In this document: in pieces, positions 1-6,413 of the stretch | How positions within the stretch are numbered: the first letter of the stretch is position 1 | Layout: the number at the start of each line of letters is the position of its first letter | Assembly: GCA_964551475.1 (NCBI GenBank) | Contig: CAZKCI010000048.1 | Coordinates: forward strand, 1-7,863 | DNA length: 7,863 nucleotides | Direction: 5' to 3' | From: CAZKCI01 sp964551475 | Lineage (GTDB): Bacteria > Auribacterota > Erginobacteria > Erginobacterales > CAZKCI01 | Notes under the pieces: model-generated | Told to the model about the DNA's origin: nothing | Database searches by the model: none | Seen by the model: only the letters and a program-made list of their open reading frames with translations | Program-made: the position numbers and the translations under genes

Positions 1-36
1 GACCCCGGCGGTATCCTCGACTGGTACCTTGACTGA
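1..36 (+). CDS. C-terminal tail of an unidentified upstream gene (partial)
   Basis: The window opens in a frame that reads DPGGILDWYLD and stops at TGA 34-36. The stop lies about 60 bases before the radA start and in the same frame. It could be the end of a gene that starts outside the window, which would suit the tightly packed same-strand layout. Eleven residues are too few to name a family, and a chance open frame cannot be excluded. Confidence 0.35.
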   Translation, partial: DPGGILDWYLD

Positions 37-96
37 GATTTGCCTTTCCTCCCCTCCTGTGATAACGTGCGGGAGGTTGTTCCCCCTCAAAATGCC

Positions 97-1455
97 ATGA
101 AAACGGCCTTTTTCTGTCAGGAATGCGGCTACAAGACTCCCAAGTGGGTGGGGAAGTGTCCGGGCTGCGAAGCCTGGAACACGATGGTCGAGGAGACGAT
201 CGAGGAGGAGAAGAAGACGGCCCGCCACCCCCGCTGGGAGAAGAACAAGCCCCAGCCGATCACCGAGGTCAAGCCCGCCGCGGGGATACGGACGGCGGGA
301 GGGATCGCCGAGTTCGACCGGATACTGGGGGGAGGCATTGTCGCCGGATCGCTGGTGCTGGTGGGGGGTGAGCCGGGGATCGGGAAATCGACTCTCCTCC
401 TCCAGGTCTGCAACGCGCTGAGCCTCCAGAATAAGACCGTCCTCTACGTCAGCGGCGAGGAGTCGGTCCAGCAGACCAAGCTCCGGGCCGAGCGGTTGGG
501 CGCCGCCTCCCCGGGGCTCCTCCTCGTCTCGGAGACCAACCTCGACCTCATACTCGGCTACATCGAGGAGACCAAGCCCGCGCTGGTCATCATCGACTCG
601 ATCCAGACCGTCTTCCAACCCGACCTCGCCTCGGCGCCGGGCTCGATCTCCCAGGTCCGGGAATGCGGCGCGAGGCTCCTCATCTCCGCCAAGTCGGGCG
701 AGGTGTCGATCATACTGGTCGGCCACGTGACCAAGACCGGCGCGATCGCCGGGCCGAGGGTGCTCGAACACATGGTGGACACGGTCCTCTACTTCGAGGG
801 GGACCGCCACCACGCCTACCGGATCCTCAGGGCGGTGAAGAACCGCTTCGGCTCCACCGACGAGATCGGGATCTTCCAGATGGGCGAAGCGGGGCTGATG
901 GAGGTGAAGAACCCCTCCGAGATCTTCCTCTCCCAGAGAGAGGCCGATCTCCCCGGCTCGGTGATCGTCCCCTGCCTGGAGGGGAAGCGGCCGCTCCTGG
1001 TCGAGATCCAGGCGCTGGTCTCCCACACGGGTCTCGCCATGCCCCGCCGCCGGGCCACCGGACTCGACCTGAACCGGGTCCTGATGATCCTCGCGGTTCT
1101 CGAACGACGGCTGAACCTCCGTCTCCAGGACAAAGACGTCTTCATCAACGTGGCGGGGGGGGTGAAGGTCTCCGAGCCCGCCGCCGACCTGGGCGTGGCC
1201 GTCGCGGTCGCCTCCACCATGAAGAACGTCCCGGTCGACCAGAGGACGGTGGTCCTGGGGGAGGTGGGCCTGGGCGGGGAGGTGCGGGCGATCCGCCAGC
1301 CGGAGCAGAGGCTCAAGGAGGCGGCCAAGCTCGGCTTCGCCCGGGCGGTCATCCCCCAGCACTGCGCCGAGGAAGTGGGGAAGATCCAGGGGATGGAGAT
1401 CGTGGCGGTGCGGAAGATCTCGGAGGCGATCAGCGCCGCTCTGCAGAGAGAATGA
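97..1455 (+). CDS. radA: DNA repair protein RadA (Sms), RecA-like ATPase with Lon-like C-terminal domain
   Basis: RadA is a cytoplasmic DnaB-like helicase/ATPase that drives branch migration of recombination intermediates alongside RecA. The predicted protein has 452 residues, close to the usual ~455-460. A four-cysteine zinc finger occupies residues 7-24 (C7, C10, C21, C24, in CQECGY and GKCPGCEAW). The Walker A motif GEPGIGKST is at 91-99, Walker B (ALVIIDSIQT) is around 162-171, and the RadA-specific KNRFG motif is at 248-252. A Lon-protease-like domain with no proteolytic function follows, with GGVKVSEPAADLG near 354. ATG 97 was chosen because it places MKTAFFCQECGY directly at the family N-terminus. 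In-frame GTG 67 and TTG 40 would add unconserved residues. A GGGAGG at 71-76 lies rather far (20 nt) upstream of ATG 97, so GTG 67 is not impossible, but no better ribosome site precedes it. ispD follows after 22 nt. Confidence 0.96.
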   Translation: MKTAFFCQECGYKTPKWVGKCPGCEAWNTMVEETIEEEKKTARHPRWEKNKPQPITEVKPAAGIRTAGGIAEFDRILGGGIVAGSLVLVGGEPGIGKSTLLLQVCNALSLQNKTVLYVSGEESVQQTKLRAERLGAASPGLLLVSETNLDLILGYIEETKPALVIIDSIQTVFQPDLASAPGSISQVRECGARLLISAKSGEVSIILVGHVTKTGAIAGPRVLEHMVDTVLYFEGDRHHAYRILRAVKNRFGSTDEIGIFQMGEAGLMEVKNPSEIFLSQREADLPGSVIVPCLEGKRPLLVEIQALVSHTGLAMPRRRATGLDLNRVLMILAVLERRLNLRLQDKDVFINVAGGVKVSEPAADLGVAVAVASTMKNVPVDQRTVVLGEVGLGGEVRAIRQPEQRLKEAAKLGFARAVIPQHCAEEVGKIQGMEIVAVRKISEAISAALQRE

Positions 1456-1477
1456 GGGAAACAAGGGAGAGGGAAAG

Positions 1478-2176
1478 ATGAGGGCCGGAGCGGTCATCGT
1501 GGCGGGCGGGAAAGGCCTCCGCATGGGTGGCGGGGAGGAGAAGCTCCTCCTCCCCCTGGGAGGCATCCCCATCCTGGCCCGAACACTCATCCCTTTTCAG
1601 GAATGCCCGGAGATCGCGGAGATCGTTTTGGCGGCCAACGCCGAAATCGCCCGGCGGTTTCAGGCCGACATCCTCAAACCGGGGAAGATCAGCAAAGCCG
1701 TCCGGATAGCGCCGGGCGGACAACGGAGGCAGGATTCGGTGTATAATGGCCTCCGGGCGCTGTCCGATGCGGTGGAGATCGTCCTCATCCACGACGGCGA
1801 CCGTCCTTTCGTCACCGGGAAGTTGATCCGCGCCGTCCTCGCCGCCTCCGCGGCCGGGGGAGCGCTGGCCGCCGTTCGGGCCAAGGACACGGTGAAGCTT
1901 CAGGGGGAGGGGATGGCGGTGGAGAAGACGCTCCTGAGAAAGAGGCTCTGGCTCGCCCAGACACCCCAGGGTTTTCCCCTGAAGGATATCCTGGCCGGCC
2001 ATGAACGCGCCCGGGCCGAAGGCTGGAACGTCACCGATGACGCCGAGATCGTGGAAAGATGCGGCGGCCGGGTCACGATCGTCGAATCCGATTATGACAA
2101 CATCAAAGTTGCCACGCCGGAGGATTATGACCTGGCCTGTCTCATCCAGTCCCGTCTTCCCCGTTCGTCCGGCTGA
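1478..2176 (+). CDS. ispD: 2-C-methyl-D-erythritol 4-phosphate cytidylyltransferase IspD
   Basis: This is the third step of the MEP isoprenoid pathway: MEP plus CTP gives CDP-methylerythritol and pyrophosphate, in the cytoplasm. The 232-residue length is normal for the family. Visible motifs are the nucleotide-binding loop VIVAGGKGLRMG (7-18), with R15 and the following K22 in the places of the catalytic Arg and Lys; GGQRRQDSV (80-88); KDTVK (136-140); LWLAQTPQGF (157-166); VTDDAEIVE (185-193); and NIKVATPED (208-216), with K210 matching the second conserved Lys. The usual HDAARP motif reads HDGDRP at 105-110. HDG-type variants are familiar in some phyla, but the Asp after the Gly is less usual. 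ATG 1478 has a strong purine-rich Shine-Dalgarno, GGGAGAGGG at 1465-1473. Its 3' end overlaps the next gene by about 50 nt. ispF, two steps later in the pathway, lies downstream behind the thioredoxin-like gene. Confidence 0.95.
   Translation: MRAGAVIVAGGKGLRMGGGEEKLLLPLGGIPILARTLIPFQECPEIAEIVLAANAEIARRFQADILKPGKISKAVRIAPGGQRRQDSVYNGLRALSDAVEIVLIHDGDRPFVTGKLIRAVLAASAAGGALAAVRAKDTVKLQGEGMAVEKTLLRKRLWLAQTPQGFPLKDILAGHERARAEGWNVTDDAEIVERCGGRVTIVESDYDNIKVATPEDYDLACLIQSRLPRSSG
2119..2123 (+). promoter_or_regulatory. Ribosome-binding site inside ispD that sets the start of the thioredoxin-like gene
   Basis: GGAGG ends 3 nt before ATG 2127. It is the only good Shine-Dalgarno ahead of a start codon that leaves a plausible signal peptide. 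No in-frame ATG, GTG or TTG occurs between 2130 and the end of the hydrophobic segment. The spacing is shorter than ideal. The site lies in the codons for the conserved IspD segment TPEDYD, so the two coding sequences constrain each other. Confidence 0.55.
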
Positions 2177-2804
2177 TCCATTTGCCGCCGCGCTCATCCC
2201 AGTTGTCCTGGCCGTTCTCTCGCTCTGCGTCGCCGCGCCGATACGGGGGCAGGAGGAGGGGGATGAGGGGCCGGCCCGGCCGACGCCGATCGTTCAGATC
2301 GAAAAGCCGCGGGTGGTGGTCGTCCCCGATGAATGGCTGGAGGGCGATCGGCTGGAGAGGCGGAGACTCACGGACCTCGAATCCCACCGCCGCCCGCCGG
2401 AGTTGGAGGCGGAGGACTGGATCAACAGCCCTCCGCTCAACCTGGGGATGCTCCAGGGGAAGGTGGTCGTCCTTTTCTTTTTTTCCATGGAGAGCGACCC
2501 GTCGCGGGCGATCCTGCCCCATCTGGCGGCCGTCCACCGCCGGTGGAAGGAGAGGGGAGTGGAGATAGTGGGCATCTGCGCCTCCGACGGCACGCGGGGG
2601 CTAAAGGAGGCGATCACACGCTCTGAGGTCGCCTTCCCGGTGGCCGTGGACGGGAAAGGGGCGACCGCCGCCGATTATCAGGTGAACGGCCGGCCGGATT
2701 TTTATCTGATCGACCAGGAGGGATTCTTGTACGTCGTCGACGCCCAGAACGGGGCGGTGGAGACGATCATAGAAAAGTTACTAAAGGTTACGAACGGTTA
2801 CTAA
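2127..2804 (+). CDS. Exported thioredoxin/TlpA-fold protein lacking the redox CxxC
   Basis: The predicted protein has 225 residues. It starts with a signal-peptide-like N-terminus: R14, then a hydrophobic core from about F19 to A37, then a polar stretch (GQEEGDEG). LSLC at 31-34 is not a proper lipobox, so a periplasmic or otherwise exported protein is more likely than a lipoprotein. A linker of ~55 residues follows. From about residue 98 comes a thioredoxin-like domain: KVVVLFFFS beta strand, an ILPHLAAVHRRWKERGVEIVGI helix and strand, and cis-proline segment NGRPDFYLIDQEG with Pro190. Where TlpA/ResA or peroxiredoxin-like proteins have WCxxC, this one has SMESDPSR (120-127), with no cysteine. 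The only mature-region cysteine is in GICASD (about 151). Disulfide reductase activity is therefore not expected, and a binding or scaffolding role is an inference. The last residues (KVTNGY) and the TAA stop are written by the 10-bp repeat array. No specific function can be assigned. Confidence 0.75.
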   Translation: MTWPVSSSPVFPVRPADPFAAALIPVVLAVLSLCVAAPIRGQEEGDEGPARPTPIVQIEKPRVVVVPDEWLEGDRLERRRLTDLESHRRPPELEAEDWINSPPLNLGMLQGKVVVLFFFSMESDPSRAILPHLAAVHRRWKERGVEIVGICASDGTRGLKEAITRSEVAFPVAVDGKGATAADYQVNGRPDFYLIDQEGFLYVVDAQNGAVETIIEKLLKVTNGY

Positions 2805-2909
2805 CGGTTACGAATAGTTACGAGCGGTTGCCGGCTGGGGTTTTGTAACTATTCGTAACCGATAGTAACCCCTCGTAACCATTCGTAACGTCACGTATCT
2901 TCACGTAAC
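2777..2909. repeat. 10-bp-phased GTTAC repeat array forming a long inverted repeat
   Basis: GTTAC occurs at 2777, 2787, 2797, 2807 and 2817, exactly every 10 bp, with a degenerate GTTGC at 2827. Its reverse complement GTAAC then occurs at 2845, 2855, 2865, 2875, 2885 and 2905 in the same 10-bp step, with GTATC at 2895. Arms 2777-2821 and 2845-2889 are complementary at 40 of 45 positions, and the innermost 17 bp match perfectly. The 23-nt loop can form a small GC-rich hairpin (about 2823-2836) followed by GGGGTTTT. This fits a large cruciform or RNA hairpin at the 3' end of the thioredoxin-like gene, ahead of ispF. A terminator or mRNA-stabilising role is possible but unproven. The array is richer in AT than its surroundings. 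Confidence 0.9.
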
Positions 2910-2927
2910 CTCGGGGAGAAGATTCGC

Positions 2928-3437
2928 ATGACTCATAGCGCCATCCATCGCATCGGCATCGGCTCCGACATCCACCGCCTGGTCGAAGGGAGGAAGCTTG
3001 TCCTGGGCGGGGCGGAGTTCGACTTCCCCCGCGGTCTTCTCGGCCACTCCGACGCCGACGTTCTCCTGCACGCCATCGGAGACGCCCTGCTGGGTGCGGC
3101 CGGGGAAGGGGACATCGGGCGGCATTTCCCCGACACCGACCCGGCCTGGAAGGGGATCTCCAGCCTGAAAATCCTCTCCGCGGTAGGGAGACTTCTTGCG
3201 GAGAAGGGGTGGTCGGTCGCCAATATCGACGCGACGGTAAGCGCCGAAGCGCCGCGCCTGGCGCCCCGCATCGGGGAGATGCGGGAAAAGATCGCGGCGG
3301 CGCTCGGCGTTGCGGTGGAGGCGATCAATGTCAAGGCGGGTACGAACGAAGGGCTGGACGCAGTGGGGAGGGGAGAGGCGATCGCCGCCATCGCGATTGC
3401 AGCGATTGTTCCGCTCAAAATCCGCGGCGACCGCTGA
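2928..3437 (+). CDS. ispF: 2-C-methyl-D-erythritol 2,4-cyclodiphosphate synthase IspF
   Basis: IspF is the fifth step of the MEP pathway. It cyclises 4-diphosphocytidyl-methylerythritol 2-phosphate to MEcPP with release of CMP, as a metal-dependent trimer. The protein has 169 residues, slightly more than the usual ~157-160 because of short terminal extensions. The metal ligands are visible: D14 and H16 in GIGSDIHRL, and H48 in HSDADVLLHAIGDALLGAA. Also present are GDIGRHFPDTDP (61-72), the DATVSAEAPRLAP segment (101-113), where the usual Lys of APK is Arg110, and the substrate-binding end INVKAGTNEGLDAVGRGEAIA (starting near 133). ATG 2928 is preceded by GGGGAG at 2913-2918 with 9-nt spacing. 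The gene begins 18 nt after the repeat array ends, so its expression may depend on read-through of that structure or on a promoter not obvious by eye. Confidence 0.96.
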   Translation: MTHSAIHRIGIGSDIHRLVEGRKLVLGGAEFDFPRGLLGHSDADVLLHAIGDALLGAAGEGDIGRHFPDTDPAWKGISSLKILSAVGRLLAEKGWSVANIDATVSAEAPRLAPRIGEMREKIAAALGVAVEAINVKAGTNEGLDAVGRGEAIAAIAIAAIVPLKIRGDR

Positions 3438-3462
3438 CCGGGCGCGGGCATTTACCCTATCT

Positions 3463-3492
3463 CATTGGTCAGGAAGCAACTGTCAACGGGCA
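3463..3492. repeat. Degenerate 7-bp-period repeat ahead of the GluRS-like gene
   Basis: In the 58-nt spacer between ispF and the next gene, the dinucleotide CA recurs at 3463, 3470, 3477, 3484 and 3491, exactly every seven bases. The clearest units are CAACTGT and CAACGGG (3477-3490). The array ends 3 nt before ATG 3496 and occupies the place where a ribosome-binding site would be. No strong Shine-Dalgarno is visible there. The array is short and degenerate, so chance cannot be excluded from this spacer alone. Confidence 0.5.
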
Positions 3493-3495
3493 AGC

Positions 3496-4953
3496 ATGAA
3501 AAAGATCAGAGTCAGGTTTTCCGTCGTACCCGCCTGTCCGCTCTCCGCCTCCCGGGGACGGATCGCTCTCTACAACTGGCTTTTCGCCCGGAAGGAAGGC
3601 GGTGCCTTTGTCCTTCGCTTCGAGGATATCGAACTGCCGCCCGCCGCGGAGAAGGGAGAGGAAAATCTCTTGGGAGACCTGCGCTGGCTCAAGCTGGAGT
3701 GGACGGAGGGGCCGGACATCGGGGGGTCATTCGGGCCCTACCGGCAGTCCCTGCGGCTCAAGCTGTACCAACGCTACGCGAAGGACCTGGTTCGGAACGG
3801 AGCGGCCTATCCCTGCTACTGCCTCCCCGCGGAGAAGGAAAAACGGCGGGAAGCCTCCCGCCGCCGCGGCCGGATGGAGGCCTATGACAACGTCTGCCGG
3901 GATCTGTCGCCGGAAGAGAGATCCCGGATGGAACTGGAGGGACGGCGGCCTTCAATCCGCTTCCGCGTCCCTTCCGCCGGCGGATCGATCCGCGATCTCA
4001 TCCGGGGGGCGATTTCCCCGGACATCTCCCGGCTCTCCGATTTTGTGATCCTGCGCCCGGACGGCACCCCCACGCCCGAGTTCGCCAATGTCCTGGATGA
4101 CGCCCTGATGGAGATCACCCATGTCCTCCGCGGCGAGGAGGGTCTGGCCGGCATCGCCCGGGAGAGTTTGCTTTTCGAAGCGCTGGGGTTCCCGGTTCCC
4201 CTCTACGCCCATTTCCCCCTTCTGCTCGGGCCCGCTCGCCGGCCGCTCGAAGAGGACGACCAGACCTCTTCGCTCCGAAGCTGGCGGGAGAAGGGCTATC
4301 TGGCGGACGCCGCGGCCAACTATCTTTTCCTGCTCGGACGGCGCTCTCTCCCGGGAAAGGAGATCATGGACCGGCGGGCGATGATCGACGCTTTCTCCTT
4401 CTCGGATTTTTCCCCAGCGCCGGCGATATTCGACCAGGAGGCGCTGCGCCGGGTGGGAGCGGAGCACATCCGCCGGACGGAGCCGGAACATCTGGCCGAT
4501 CTGGCCATTCCCTTCCTCAAGGCTTCGGGAGTGCTCCCCGACACGGTGTCGGAGGAGACCTACTCCCGGATGGTGAAGCTGGCGGCGGTCTTTCGGAATC
4601 ACCTCGGCTGCCTTTCCGAGATCGCCCTCTACGCGCCGATCTTTTCCGGACGGCCGATCGCGCCCGCCGACAGCAGAGCGGCCCGGGCGCTCGCGGCGCC
4701 GAAGGTCGCCCTCTATCTCGCCGGGCTGGGGAAAGAGTTCGCCCGCAGCAAGCTTTCTCCCGAAACGTTCTGGAGGGAGACGCTGTCGCGTTTGCGGGAG
4801 AGACCGGAGCGGGAAAGAAAGGAAATCTCTCTCGGCCTGCGCGCCGCCTTGGCCGGAAGATCGGAGGGGCCGGAACTCCTGGAGTTTGTCCACCTGATCC
4901 CGGCCGCGCTGGTCAAGAGAAGGCTGCGGGTAAGCAAGAATAAAACAGGGTGA
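3496..4953 (+). CDS. gltX: Glutamyl-tRNA synthetase-like protein without HIGH and KMSKS motifs (probable pseudo-synthetase)
   Basis: The 485-residue length matches discriminating GluRS. Family features run in order: VRF near 6, ALYNWLFARKEGGAFVLRFEDIE (from 24), GPYRQS (80-85), a zinc-type CYC...YDNVC segment (C107, C109, C134), SDFVILRPDGTPT (181-193), DDALMEITHVLRG (201-213), GYLADAAANYLFLLG (267-281), an IFDQEAL...HIRRT stretch (311-327), and an anticodon-binding C-terminal region ending LRAALAGRSEGPELLEFV. However, the catalytic signatures are gone. SPTGxLHIGG is VPACPLSASR (11-20), with HIGG replaced by S17-A18-S19-R20 without a gap, and KLSKR is PLEED (250-254). PTYNF is PTPEF (Pro194), and GEDHxxNTPRQ is GEEGLAGIARE (213-223). 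Family knowledge says these residues bind ATP, glutamate and the acceptor end, so charging of tRNA is not expected. The frame is uninterrupted and the scaffold is conserved, so the protein looks maintained rather than decaying. Its present role is unknown. The ribosome site is weak. cysS follows after 10 nt. Confidence 0.88.
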   Translation: MKKIRVRFSVVPACPLSASRGRIALYNWLFARKEGGAFVLRFEDIELPPAAEKGEENLLGDLRWLKLEWTEGPDIGGSFGPYRQSLRLKLYQRYAKDLVRNGAAYPCYCLPAEKEKRREASRRRGRMEAYDNVCRDLSPEERSRMELEGRRPSIRFRVPSAGGSIRDLIRGAISPDISRLSDFVILRPDGTPTPEFANVLDDALMEITHVLRGEEGLAGIARESLLFEALGFPVPLYAHFPLLLGPARRPLEEDDQTSSLRSWREKGYLADAAANYLFLLGRRSLPGKEIMDRRAMIDAFSFSDFSPAPAIFDQEALRRVGAEHIRRTEPEHLADLAIPFLKASGVLPDTVSEETYSRMVKLAAVFRNHLGCLSEIALYAPIFSGRPIAPADSRAARALAAPKVALYLAGLGKEFARSKLSPETFWRETLSRLRERPERERKEISLGLRAALAGRSEGPELLEFVHLIPAALVKRRLRVSKNKTG

Positions 4954-4963
4954 AGGCGGAAGA

Positions 4964-6370
4964 ATGAACGAACTCAGGGTTTACAACACGCTGAGCCGGA
5001 GGAAGGAGGCATTCCAGCCTTCCTCGCCCGGCGCGGTGAAGATGTACGTCTGCGGGGTCACGGTCTACGACTACTGCCATCTCGGCCATGCCCGCTGCTA
5101 TGTCGCTTTCGACGCCATCCGCCGCTATCTCCAGCATCGCGGCTACGCGGTGACCTACATCCAGAACATCACCGACATCGACGACAAGATCATCGCCCGG
5201 GCGCGCCGGGAGGGGGGGGCGGGCGAGATCAAGGAGCGGGTGCGGGCGACGGCGGAGCGGTTCGCCGCGGCCTACGCCGAGGACATGTCCCGCCTGAGCG
5301 TCCTGCCCGCCGACTCTTATCCGAAAGCGACCGAGAACATCCCCGGGATGCAGGCCATCATCGCCGGCCTGATGGAGAAAGGGATCGCCTATAAAACGGC
5401 GGCCGGCGTCTTTTTCTCCGTCGACGCTTTCCCCGCCTACGGGGAGCTTTCCCGCCGGAACCTCGAAGATATGCAGGCCGGGGCGCGGGTCAAGGTCAAC
5501 GAGGAGAAGAAGAATCCGCTCGACTTCGCCCTCTGGAAGGCCGCCGCGCCGGACGAGCCCTCCTGGGAGTCCCCCTGGGGGCCGGGGCGGCCCGGCTGGC
5601 ACATCGAATGCTCGGCGATGTCGATGAACCTCCTGGGGCCGAGTTTCGACATCCATGGCGGCGGCCAGGACCTGATCTTCCCGCACCACGAGAACGAGAA
5701 GGCCCAGTCGGAGGCCTTCACCGGAAAGCCTTTCGTCCGTTACTGGCTCCACAACGGCTTTATCACGATCAACCAGGAGAAGATGTCGAAGTCGCTGGGG
5801 AACGTCGCCAACCTGCGCGAGCTTTTCAACGCCTTCTCCCCGCGCGTGCTCAGGCACTTTCTTCTCGGCACCCACTATCGCTCCCCCATCGATTTCAGCT
5901 CCGAGGGGCTCTCCGGCGCCCGGAGCGCGCTCACCCGCCTCGACAACTGCCGGCGGACGGCCGAAGAGGCCGGGGGGGCTCTGGCCTCCTCGTCCGCCGA
6001 CCCGGCGGCGATGGCGGCGTTCTCCGCCGCGATGGACGACGACTTCAACACCGCCGCCGCGATCGGGATCATGCATTCGCTGGCCAACGCCTTCTTTTCG
6101 GCGCCCGGTGCGGCCGAGTCCCGGGCCAAGGTGGCGGCTCTCCTGGCCATCGGGGAAATCCTGGGACTGCCGATCGGCGACGAGCGCACGGCGGACGAGG
6201 GAATCGTCGCCCTGGCCCAAAAACGGGCGGATCTGCGCAAGGAGAAGAAGTGGGTGGAAGCGGACGAGATCCGGAAGAAGCTTCTGGAAGCCGGTGTGGC
6301 GATCCGGGATCGTCCGGACGGGACGTTCTCGCTGGTGTATTCCGAAAAACAAAAGGGGAGTGGGGAGTAG
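4964..6370 (+). CDS. cysS: Cysteinyl-tRNA synthetase
   Basis: CysRS is a cytoplasmic class I synthetase that charges tRNA-Cys. The 468-residue length is typical. All catalytic signatures are intact: HLGH at 39-42 (in VYDYCHLGHARCYVAFD) and EKMSKSLGN with KMSKS at 273-277. The zinc ligands that select cysteine are C30 (MYVCG), C216 (HIECSAM), H241 and E245 (FPHHENE). A DALR-type helical anticodon region follows, and the C-terminus carries the usual RADLRKEKKWVEADEIRKKL segment and FSLV ending. ATG 4964 sits 10 nt after the preceding stop, behind a purine-rich AAGGCGGAAG, so translation is probably coupled to the GluRS-like gene. The final residues (KGSGE) and the TAG stop are written by a 7-bp GGGGAGT repeat. 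Confidence 0.97.
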   Translation: MNELRVYNTLSRRKEAFQPSSPGAVKMYVCGVTVYDYCHLGHARCYVAFDAIRRYLQHRGYAVTYIQNITDIDDKIIARARREGGAGEIKERVRATAERFAAAYAEDMSRLSVLPADSYPKATENIPGMQAIIAGLMEKGIAYKTAAGVFFSVDAFPAYGELSRRNLEDMQAGARVKVNEEKKNPLDFALWKAAAPDEPSWESPWGPGRPGWHIECSAMSMNLLGPSFDIHGGGQDLIFPHHENEKAQSEAFTGKPFVRYWLHNGFITINQEKMSKSLGNVANLRELFNAFSPRVLRHFLLGTHYRSPIDFSSEGLSGARSALTRLDNCRRTAEEAGGALASSSADPAAMAAFSAAMDDDFNTAAAIGIMHSLANAFFSAPGAAESRAKVAALLAIGEILGLPIGDERTADEGIVALAQKRADLRKEKKWVEADEIRKKLLEAGVAIRDRPDGTFSLVYSEKQKGSGE

Positions 6371-6382
6371 GGAAGAGGAACT
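6355..6382. repeat. 7-bp GGGGAGT repeat overlapping the cysS stop
   Basis: GGGGAGT occurs twice in tandem at 6355-6368, followed by the decayed units AGGGAAG (6369-6375) and AGGAACT (6376-6382). The tandem supplies the last codons of cysS, and the TAG stop (6368-6370) spans a unit boundary. The two perfect copies are certain. The extension is degenerate. Confidence 0.6.
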
Positions 6383-6413
6383 GAACGTGTAACGGAGAAG
6401 ACAGCCGGTCATC

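Noticed and set aside
663..1481. Second plus-strand frame of about 270 codons inside radA
   Set aside because: It reads Arg/Gly/Pro-rich low-complexity sequence over the conserved RadA ATPase and Lon-like region. It is a GC-driven shadow frame.
2217..2240. Lipobox (LSLC) in the thioredoxin-like protein
   Set aside because: The residue before Cys is Leu, not Gly, Ala or Ser, so signal peptidase II processing is unlikely.
2822..2844. Classical Rho-independent terminator in the loop of the inverted repeat
   Set aside because: The small GC hairpin has a bulge and only four T residues after a G run. It is too weak to list as a separate terminator, though the larger structure may still act in transcript 3'-end formation.
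2777..2909. CRISPR array or insertion-sequence remnant
   Set aside because: The units are 10 bp with no unique spacers of 25-40 bp. No transposase or target-site duplication is visible.
3496..3600. A frameshift or sequencing error hiding a normal HIGH motif in the GluRS-like gene
   Set aside because: The other two frames across 3500-3600 contain no HIGG-like sequence. The segment aligns to GluRS without gaps, and the KMSKS site about 700 bases later is also altered in frame.
4913..6412. Long open frame on the minus strand opposite cysS (and similar ones opposite the GluRS-like gene and radA)
   Set aside because: It runs antisense to a clearly functional gene. Its composition is the Arg/Gly/Pro-rich pattern expected from the complement of high-GC codons, with no recognisable motif.
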